Shown one piece after another: positions 1-5,014 of a stretch of DNA of 13,390 nucleotides. The position numbers and the translations under genes are program-made. The stretch covers positions 1 to 13,390 of the forward strand of contig WQWK01000027.1 in the NCBI GenBank assembly GCA_009785395.1, written 5' to 3'. The first letter of the stretch is position 1. Each line of letters starts with the position of its first letter. Below the pieces are notes generated by a model. The model was not told the origin of the DNA and did no database searches. It was given only the letters and a program-made list of their open reading frames with translations. This DNA comes from Conexibacteraceae bacterium. Its GTDB lineage: Bacteria; Actinomycetota; Thermoleophilia; Solirubrobacterales; Solirubrobacteraceae.

Positions 1-603
1 CTGAAGGAAGCTCGACCCAACCTCGAAGCCGGCGCGTAGCAGCCCAAGCTGATTCAGCGCGAAGGTGAGGACGCCGCCGACGATGCATACAGCGCCAAGG
101 CCAATCAGGAGAGCACCCACCGCGCGCACGGTGAGGTGCCACCTGGCCAGCACGATGGCGGTTGCAGCTGCGGTGATCGGGAGCGTGTCCGGGCTGATCG
201 CCATCGCCCCGACCACCAGCGTCACATTCGAGTAGATCACGCCGAACGCGGCAATAACTCCGGCCGAGACCATGAACACCATGTAGCGCGCGAGCGGTCG
301 AGCGTTGGCGCCTGCCTGGCTCAACAGATCGGCCCACACGACGCTGGCGAGCGGCCGGTCAGCGACCGACGGCCCGATCGAATCCAGGCGCACGAGGACC
401 ACGTCGTCAGCGGGCACGCCCATCCGCCTGACCTGCTCGAGCGCTCGATCGACGGCATCGTCGACGAGGTCGGCCACCACCACCGACGGCTCCCCGTCTC
501 CGTTGCCGGTGCGGATAACGTGCCGCGCGCCGGGAATCCGCTGGAGGCGCTCCGCCACGTCGGCCATCGCCGGCGCGGCGCCAAACACGCGTAGCTGCAG
601 CAT
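1..603 (-). CDS. DUF389 family membrane protein (N-terminal 201 residues, runs off left edge)
   Basis: The reading frame is open from an ATG at 603-601 down to base 1 with no stop, so the C-terminus lies outside the window. Residues 1-100 form a soluble alpha/beta domain starting MLQLRVFG. Hydrophobic segments follow at about 107-135 and 160-183, with the glycine-rich LVVGAMAISPDTLPI motif at 129-143 between them. This layout, with the short N-terminal domain and the GAM-ISP motif, is that of DUF389 (TIGR00341-like) integral membrane proteins, whose transport or sensing role is not established. The start lies 3 nt after the stop of the upstream gene (TGAGCGATG), so the two are probably co-transcribed and translationally coupled; I see no strong Shine-Dalgarno of its own. 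The family call is from motif memory; the partial length prevents checking the full membrane topology. Confidence 0.8.
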   Translation of the reverse strand, partial: MLQLRVFGAAPAMADVAERLQRIPGARHVIRTGNGDGEPSVVVADLVDDAVDRALEQVRRMGVPADDVVLVRLDSIGPSVADRPLASVVWADLLSQAGANARPLARYMVFMVSAGVIAAFGVIYSNVTLVVGAMAISPDTLPITAAATAIVLARWHLTVRAVGALLIGLGAVCIVGGVLTFALNQLGLLRAGFEVGSSFLQ

Positions 604-606
604 CGC

Positions 607-876
607 TCAGCTGCCCAGCCGGCGGACGCCGTCGTCCGCCGCGGCCACGGCGGAAACGTAAGCCGCATGCGTCGCCAGGCGGGTCGCCATCACGTCGGCC
701 TGCCAGCACCACGGGGGAGGCGTTCGCCCCAGGAGCGGGAACAGGGCAAAGGTCGCGGTCATCAGCGGCCCGCGGTGGCGCGCACGCAGACGGCGCTCGG
801 TCGCATACGAGAGCGACAGCGCGGCGGTTCCCGCCGTGCCGGCCAGCACGCTTCTGATCGGCCAGGGTACGTTCAT
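607..876 (-). CDS. Small membrane-associated hypothetical protein, possibly internally deleted
   Basis: An 89-residue protein starting MNVPWPIRSVLAG. An in-frame ATG 11 codons upstream exists, but the ATG at 876-874 is preceded by GGAGGAGG (887-880), which decides the start. Residues 8-24 form a short hydrophobic, Gly/Ala-rich segment (VLAGTAGTAALSLSY), followed by the basic ERRLRARHRGPL. The second half, MTATFALFPLLGRTPPPWCW and the Ala-rich stretch ending AAADDGVRRL, would be another membrane-proximal segment. I recall longer actinobacterial hypothetical proteins in which these two halves are separated by a middle section beginning DYDD after RGPL. On that basis this looks like an internally shortened relative, but I cannot verify it here. 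It sits directly upstream of the DUF389 gene on the same strand. Function unknown. Confidence 0.65.
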   Translation of the reverse strand: MNVPWPIRSVLAGTAGTAALSLSYATERRLRARHRGPLMTATFALFPLLGRTPPPWCWQADVMATRLATHAAYVSAVAAADDGVRRLGS

Positions 877-879
877 GAT

Positions 880-887
880 CCTCCTCC
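880..887 (-). promoter_or_regulatory. Strong Shine-Dalgarno for the 607-876 gene
   Basis: On the minus strand the sequence reads GGAGGAGG then ATC then ATG. The GGAGG core lies 6 nt before the start at 876, which favours that ATG over the in-frame upstream one at 909. Confidence 0.7.
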
Positions 888-905
888 GTTTCCGGTTGGC
901 CACAC

Positions 906-1184
906 TCACGACAGGCTGACGCCACCAGCGACTAGCTCGAGCCCGTTCGGTCGATGCGTATCAGAGCACGGTGCGCTGGCCGGCGACGGGTCATGACGTC
1001 GATAGCGAGCTCACTGGCGGTCGCCGGATCGGAGATGGGCGGTCGGTTCGTCGAGCACCAGCACGGTCGTGTCGGCGAGCAGGGCGCAGGCGAGCACCAG
1101 ACGCTGCGCCTGACCCTCGGGCAGCTCACCGGTCGGGACACGATGGTCGGGGCCGAGTTCCACCCGGACATCACCCGATCCGGG
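906..1184 (-). pseudogene. Frameshifted C-terminal remnant of an ABC transporter ATPase (CydC/CydD-like)
   Basis: Read on the minus strand, one frame from 1184 gives [19 protein letters not shown], then [19 protein letters not shown] and LDEPTAHL: a degenerate ABC signature (PEGQ where SGGQ is usual) followed by a good Walker B and D-loop. An apparent extra C near 1031-1033 shifts the frame; the original frame then hits TGA at 1013-1011, while the next frame continues sensibly as [14 protein letters not shown] second disruption near 955-970 moves the sense to the third frame, which reads THRPNGLELVAGGVSLS and stops at 908-906. THRPxGLELVxxVVSL is what I expect at the C-terminus of cytochrome-bd-type thiol exporters CydC/CydD. 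The N-terminal membrane domain and Walker A are absent. No intact cyd gene is visible nearby, so this is a dead fragment. The assignment to CydC/CydD rather than another ABC exporter is moderate. Confidence 0.7.
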
Positions 1185-1459
1185 TTACGAACGGGTTTTG
1201 GCAGATCCCTCACGAACAACCCAGCCCGACCTGAGTGGTGTGAAGTGGTCGGCGGAAGAGCTTGAGCCTTGACCCACCGATAGCTGCCTGCTTTGCCCCT
1301 CAGTCAGTTGTCATCGCAACCAGGTCCAGCGTGGTGTGTCGGGTGATCATCCCGATCGGGTGATGCCACCGAGTGATGGTGGCGGCACGGTAAGCCGCGA
1401 GACGATGACGATCGGCCGGGGCGGGGCTGTCAGTCCGTGCCGGAGACGAGGAGTTCGTG
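1185..1459. other. Intergenic region between ABC remnant and secreted protein gene
   Basis: I find no convincing gene in these 275 bases. They hold CGGGTGAT at 1340-1347 and again at 1357-1364, with ATCATCCCG between them, around the perfect 10-bp palindrome CCCGATCGGG (1351-1360). This resembles an operator upstream of the 1460 gene. GATCGGGTGATG (1354-1365) also has a perfect inverted copy at 1169-1180, inside the ABC remnant. A TTGACC at 1269-1274 could be a -35 box, but no good -10 lies at the right distance. The short reading frames across the region have no family resemblance. Confidence 0.4.
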
Positions 1460-3511
1460 ATGAGAAGCTGGACGGAGCGAGCGGAGGAGGTCACGTACAG
1501 GCGTGGGTTCGTGATCCGGATGGCCGGGTTCGCAATCGCCGCGGCGATGACGTTTGCGCTGGCGGGCGCGACAGCGCGGGCGATCGAGCCGCAGGCGTGT
1601 TCGAGTTGCCAGCCGCCGATGGCCTACAACAACGGTGCGGTGTTGATGGCGACGTCCGCGGGTTTGACGGTGACTCCGATTTACTGGGCGCCGAGCGGCA
1701 CGAACTACGCGTTCCCGTCCGGGTTCGAGCCGATCGTCGACGGCTATATCGCCAACGTCGCGGCGGCCAGCGGCAGCACCAGCAACGTGTACTCGATCGA
1801 TACCGAGTACTACGACATGTCCGGGGGCTCAAAGACCTCGATCGTGTACCGGATCCAGGCCGGCCCGAAGATCGTCGACTCGGGCGCGTTTCCGAGCAAC
1901 GGCTGCACACCGGCGTCGGGCTACACGGTGTGCATCACCGACAAGCAGCTACAGAGCGAGCTTCAGCGCCTGACCAACAGGCGAGGGTTGACGACCGACG
2001 CCGAGCATTTCTATCCGGTGTTCTTCCCGCCGGGGGTGGAGACCCAGGACGGCGGGAGCTCGACGTCCGCCGGCGGCTACTGCGCCTATCACTCGGCGTT
2101 CGGGTCAGGGTCGAACGAGATCGTGTACGCGAACATGCCGTACAACGCGTTGAGCGGCTGCAGCGCGGGGCAATCGCCGAACGGGAACGCGGGCGCCGAT
2201 ACCGTGATCGACTCATTCAGCCACGAGCTCAACGAGGCGATCACCGACCCGACCCAGAGCGGTTGGTATGACAGCCAGGGCAACGAGCAGGGCGACATGT
2301 GCGGCGTTTACGGTGCGCCGCTGGGATCGACCAACCCGTCTGACCCAGGTCACACGGAGTACAACCAGGTGATCAACGGCGGCAAGTACTACACCCAGGC
2401 CGAGTTCAGCAATGTCGCGTTCTCGAAGCTCGGTGACGGCAGGGGCTGCGCGCTCAGCGAGGCGCAGGTCCAGAGCGCGACCGGAGGGTCGGCGGGGAGC
2501 ACGTCGTCCAACTCCGGGAGTGGCGGCAGCGCGGGCGCGTCGGGGTCAAAGGCCCAAACGGCGCACGGGCCGGTCGTGATCAGGGTCGTCAACGACGCCA
2601 CCCCGACGACGCTGCCGGCCAACGGCAAGTCGACCGCCGAGGTATCGCTCGGCGTCGCCAATGCCCAGAACCAAAACGTCGTCGGAGATCCGGTCCACTT
2701 CAGCGTCGGAGTGAGATCCGGCAGCGGCCAGTGCGGAACGCTCAGCCAGACCGACAAGAACACAAACAGCGACGGCAACGCGGACATCACCTACACCGCG
2801 TCGACCAGCAACGTGTCCTGCTGGGTGCTGGGCGTCGAAGGCAAGGGCGGCCAGACCGCCCAGGCGGTGATCTACCAGGGCACGACCCAGAAGCAGAGCC
2901 CGACGTTCACCGCGTCGTATCCGACCAAGGTGAAGGCCGGCGGGTCGACCGATTTCACGATCAAGGCGACCAACCCCACCTCCCGTCCGGTCTTCTCGAC
3001 CCGGCCGCACTTCGTGATCTTTCCCGGCGACGGCACGACCAAGAACGTCAACGCGAGCCAGGTGCACCTGACCTACTCGACGACAGGTGCGAACGGCACG
3101 ACGACAGGTGCCAAGGGCGCGTTCAGCACAGTTCCACTGACCGGCTCGACGATCAACGGCGGCGCGATCCAGGGCTACGTCGGCCCCCTCGGAGGCGTCA
3201 CGCTCGCTCCCGACTCGACCCGCACCTACACGTTCCGCATCGCGCTCGCTCCTGACGTACCCGTCTCACACAACAAGCCGCTGATGGCGTTCGAGACTTA
3301 CCTCGACCAGATCGACCCGGCCGACGAGACAGGCGCGACCCTCGCTGACACCCTCGCCTACCAGGTAAAGGTGCCCGGCGAGACCTCAACCGGCGGTTCC
3401 CTGGGTATCTGGGCGGCAGCCGCGGCGGCGTTGGCGTTGGTGATCGGTGGCCTGCTCGTCTGGCGTACGGCGAAGCGCCGACGCCAAGAGCCGCCCGCGC
3501 AGGCGGCCTAG
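1460..3511 (+). CDS. Large exported, membrane-anchored modular protein with HELNEAITDP domain and Ig-like repeats
   Basis: A 683-residue protein. The ATG at 1460 has GAGGAG at 1448-1453, 6 nt upstream; an in-frame GTG at 1457 is less well placed. A Tat-like signal comes first: YRRGFVI at about 13-19, a hydrophobic core, and a likely cleavage after ATARA near 41. Residues about 45-335 form a Cys-containing globular domain with SHELNEAITDP (254-264) and GWYDSQGNEQGDMCG (268-282). The HEL-EA-TDP plus WYD/GD-C pattern resembles EXORDIUM/phosphate-induced-protein-1-like and related bacterial secreted proteins; a classical HExxH zinc site is absent. A Gly/Ser linker (about 340-365) leads into a Big-1/invasin-like Ig region (about 370-475) and another beta-rich region (about 480-640). 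The C-terminus has one membrane span (about 650-670) and basic residues WRTAKRRRQ, with no LPxTG. It is probably displayed on the cell surface. Its activity is unknown: a peptidase-like or carbohydrate-related role is possible but not shown. Confidence 0.85.
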   Translation: MRSWTERAEEVTYRRGFVIRMAGFAIAAAMTFALAGATARAIEPQACSSCQPPMAYNNGAVLMATSAGLTVTPIYWAPSGTNYAFPSGFEPIVDGYIANVAAASGSTSNVYSIDTEYYDMSGGSKTSIVYRIQAGPKIVDSGAFPSNGCTPASGYTVCITDKQLQSELQRLTNRRGLTTDAEHFYPVFFPPGVETQDGGSSTSAGGYCAYHSAFGSGSNEIVYANMPYNALSGCSAGQSPNGNAGADTVIDSFSHELNEAITDPTQSGWYDSQGNEQGDMCGVYGAPLGSTNPSDPGHTEYNQVINGGKYYTQAEFSNVAFSKLGDGRGCALSEAQVQSATGGSAGSTSSNSGSGGSAGASGSKAQTAHGPVVIRVVNDATPTTLPANGKSTAEVSLGVANAQNQNVVGDPVHFSVGVRSGSGQCGTLSQTDKNTNSDGNADITYTASTSNVSCWVLGVEGKGGQTAQAVIYQGTTQKQSPTFTASYPTKVKAGGSTDFTIKATNPTSRPVFSTRPHFVIFPGDGTTKNVNASQVHLTYSTTGANGTTTGAKGAFSTVPLTGSTINGGAIQGYVGPLGGVTLAPDSTRTYTFRIALAPDVPVSHNKPLMAFETYLDQIDPADETGATLADTLAYQVKVPGETSTGGSLGIWAAAAAALALVIGGLLVWRTAKRRRQEPPAQAA

Positions 3512-3532
3512 CGGTAGCCCCACATTCCCTGG

Positions 3533-3585
3533 CTCACGTTCGTGAGTTTGCCGCCCGATCCGTGATCCTCAGGGGGAAACCCCTG
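3533..3585. terminator. Two small hairpins between convergent CDS and tRNA-Trp
   Basis: The first is CTCAC-GTTC-GTGAG at 3533-3546 followed by TTT, 21 bases after the stop codon of the secreted protein gene. The second is CAGGGG-GAAA-CCCCTG at 3570-3585, a 6-bp stem with a GNRA-type loop, lying about 21 bases past the 3' end of tRNA-Trp on the minus strand. Neither has a real T-tract, so termination is inferred from position between converging transcripts. Confidence 0.4.
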
Positions 3586-3606
3586 CAGGTCGTCACATTC
3601 CCGAAG

Positions 3607-3679
3607 CAGGGGAGACAGGACTCGAACCTGCAACCCCCGGTTTTGGAGACCGGTGCACTACCAATTGTGCTACTCCCCT
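3607..3679 (-). tRNA. tRNA-Trp (anticodon CCA)
   Basis: On the minus strand a complete 73-nt cloverleaf can be folded. The acceptor is AGGGGAG/CTCCCCT with U8 and A9. The D stem is GCAC/GTGC around AATTGGTA. The anticodon stem is CCGGT/ACCGG with loop CTCCAAA, giving anticodon CCA. A 5-nt variable loop follows, then T stem GCAGG/CCTGT with loop TTCGAGT, and discriminator G, the usual base for bacterial tRNA-Trp. The 3' CCA is not encoded. It faces the end of the secreted protein gene. Confidence 0.96.
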
Positions 3680-3734
3680 TCGGTCGCTCCATTGTAAGAG
3701 CTCGGCGCGAAGTCCGATCCCGGCCTATCCGGGA

Positions 3735-4265
3735 CTACCACTCGGCGGCGTAGATGAACGCCGCCGCGGGCTTGTGGAGCCACTGCGTGATCGCCATCGC
3801 GATTCTCATGTTGAGGCCGAACTTCGCCGTGCGCAGACCGGTTAGCTGGCTTGGTGTGCAGTGCAGGATCTCAGCCAGCTGCGGCCAGGTCAGGCCCTCC
3901 GCCTGACGGCGCTCGTTGAGCGCGTCGTACAGGCGCCGCAGGTGCCAGCGCAGCCGACGATCCGAACCGGGATCGGGGATTGTGCAGGCGGCCGGCAGCG
4001 CGCCCTGGTAGCCGAGGAACGCCTCCGGCGGAAGCCCCAGCCAGCGCAGGATGAACAGCGCGTGCATCGCCGAGATCGCCCCGCGCTCGTTCATCTTCGC
4101 GATCGTTTCGGTGGCGATCGGATGATCGTCACGTCGCGCGTTGAGCTCCGATGACTGCTCCCAGAGCTGCGTGGCCAGCTGCGGCCAGCTGAGGCCGAGT
4201 TCCTGCCTGCGAGAGTCGAGCGCCGCATGGAGCGCAGCGGCATCAAAGCGCCTGATGGCTGCCAT
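3735..4265 (-). CDS. Tandem helix-turn-helix (XRE-like) DNA-binding protein
   Basis: A 176-residue protein starting MAAIRRFD; an upstream in-frame GTG at 4298-4296 would leave one base before tRNA-Gly, so I prefer the ATG at 4265. It is an internal duplication. RRQELGLSWPQLA at 19-31 and RRQAEGLTWPQLA at 119-131 lie exactly 100 residues apart, each followed by a helix pair of lambda-repressor/XRE style. The second unit is the more canonical, with CTPSQLTGLRTAKFGLNM as the likely turn and recognition helix and a hydrophobic ALFILRWLG- or MAITQWLH-type closing helix in each half. No ligand, catalytic or membrane domain is seen, so it is presumably a transcriptional regulator binding a paired site as a monomer or a dimer. 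Target unknown. It is divergent from tRNA-Gly with only 34 bases between them, and no toxin or integrase partner is adjacent. Confidence 0.78.
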   Translation of the reverse strand: MAAIRRFDAAALHAALDSRRQELGLSWPQLATQLWEQSSELNARRDDHPIATETIAKMNERGAISAMHALFILRWLGLPPEAFLGYQGALPAACTIPDPGSDRRLRWHLRRLYDALNERRQAEGLTWPQLAEILHCTPSQLTGLRTAKFGLNMRIAMAITQWLHKPAAAFIYAAEW

Positions 4266-4299
4266 AAGTCTTCGCGAGACTCTAAGCTCTAGGCACACC
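4266..4299. promoter_or_regulatory. Compact divergent promoter region, HTH gene / tRNA-Gly
   Basis: These 34 bases must serve both directions. TAAGCT at 4283-4288 is a possible -10 for tRNA-Gly, and TAGAGT on the minus strand (4284-4279) a possible -10 for the HTH gene; they overlap, so the two promoters could compete. The -35 boxes are not convincing and the tRNA promoter would extend into the HTH gene's first codons. Confidence 0.3.
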
Positions 4300-4370
4300 G
4301 CGGGCGAAGTGTTGTGGTTGCACCGAAGCCTTCCAAGCTTCTAGGGCGGGTTCGATTCCCGTCGCCCGCT
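4300..4370 (+). tRNA. tRNA-Gly (anticodon UCC) with unusual positions 8/14
   Basis: A 71-nt cloverleaf: acceptor GCGGGCG/CGCCCGC, anticodon stem GAAGC/GCTTC with loop CTTCCAA (anticodon TCC), variable TAGG, T stem GCGGG/CCCGT with loop TTCGATT, and discriminator T. The D stem is GTGT/GCAC with a G-U closing pair. In the standard alignment position 8 is A (not the near-universal U) and position 14 is T (not A), a swap of the tertiary 8-14 pair; position 21 is also not A. The acceptor, anticodon and T arms are intact, so I call it a real tRNA gene, possibly with a modified elbow. CCA is not encoded. Confidence 0.88.
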
Positions 4371-4408
4371 TAGGTTTTCCGAGACCGCTATTCGGGAGCC
4401 TTCAACCG

Positions 4409-5014
4409 ATGGCCAAGGTCTTCACCGCCCTCGCGGTATCCGCGGACGGCTATATCGCGGGTCCGAACGACGGGCCCGGAAATCCGCTGGGCGATGGGGG
4501 AGCGCGGCTCTTCAAGTGGTACCGCGACGGCGACACGCAGAGCCGGTACTACCCGCAGTTCAGGCTGTCGGAGAAGAGCGCGAGTGTCTTCGATGCAATC
4601 TGTGCGCGCACGGGCGCGGTGCTCAGCGGCAGGCGCACCTACGAGATCGCGAACGCGTGGGGCGGCAGGGGCCCGCTGCCGGGGGTGCCGCTGTTCGTGC
4701 TGACGCATGAGCCGCCACAGCCGCCGCCCGCCTCGGACCCCCCGTACACCTTCGTCCAGCACGGGATCGCGGATGCGGTCGAGCGCGCCAAGCACACCGC
4801 CGCGAAGCGGGAGGCCGACGTCGCCCTGATGGGCTCGGCGCCCGTGCGCCAGGCGCTCGCACACGACCTGCTCGACGAGATCACACTGCACCAGGTCCCG
4901 ATCCTGCTGGGCGGCGGCGTGCGGCTGCTCGACCACTTCCCGACCGAGGTCAGCCTGAATCGGGTCGTCTACGCCCCGGGGGTCATCCACATCGCCTACG
5001 AGCTGGTGCGCTAA
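4409..5014 (+). CDS. RibD C-terminal-domain / dihydrofolate reductase-fold reductase
   Basis: A 201-residue protein; the start at 4409 has GGGAG at 4394-4398, 10 nt upstream. The N-terminus TALAVSADGYIAGPNDGPGN followed by PLGDGG is the typical opening of actinobacterial dihydrofolate reductase family proteins (RibD_C). LSGRRTYEIANAWGG (72-86) is the usual nucleotide-phosphate-binding segment. ALMGSAPVRQALAHDLLDEI and the following PILLGGGVRLLD (164-175) are the conserved C-terminal half. Such stand-alone proteins are NADPH-dependent reductases of mostly unknown substrate; genuine riboflavin synthesis would need the deaminase half and rib neighbours, both absent here. It starts 38 bases after tRNA-Gly. 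Its TAA (5012-5014) overlaps the TAG of the convergent oxidoreductase gene, so there is no room for a separate terminator. Confidence 0.88.
   Translation: MAKVFTALAVSADGYIAGPNDGPGNPLGDGGARLFKWYRDGDTQSRYYPQFRLSEKSASVFDAICARTGAVLSGRRTYEIANAWGGRGPLPGVPLFVLTHEPPQPPPASDPPYTFVQHGIADAVERAKHTAAKREADVALMGSAPVRQALAHDLLDEITLHQVPILLGGGVRLLDHFPTEVSLNRVVYAPGVIHIAYELVR

Noticed and set aside
1336..2271. 311-residue plus-strand frame overlapping the secreted protein gene
   Set aside because: Out of frame with a gene that has a clear signal peptide, ribosome site and membrane anchor; translation is Arg/Asp-rich without motifs.
3607..4370. Genomic island flanked by tRNA-Trp and tRNA-Gly
   Set aside because: No integrase, no direct repeat of either tRNA 3' end, and only one small regulator gene lies between them.
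4388..4990. 200-residue minus-strand frame opposite the RibD-like gene
   Set aside because: Lacks family features, while the plus strand has the complete RibD_C pattern.
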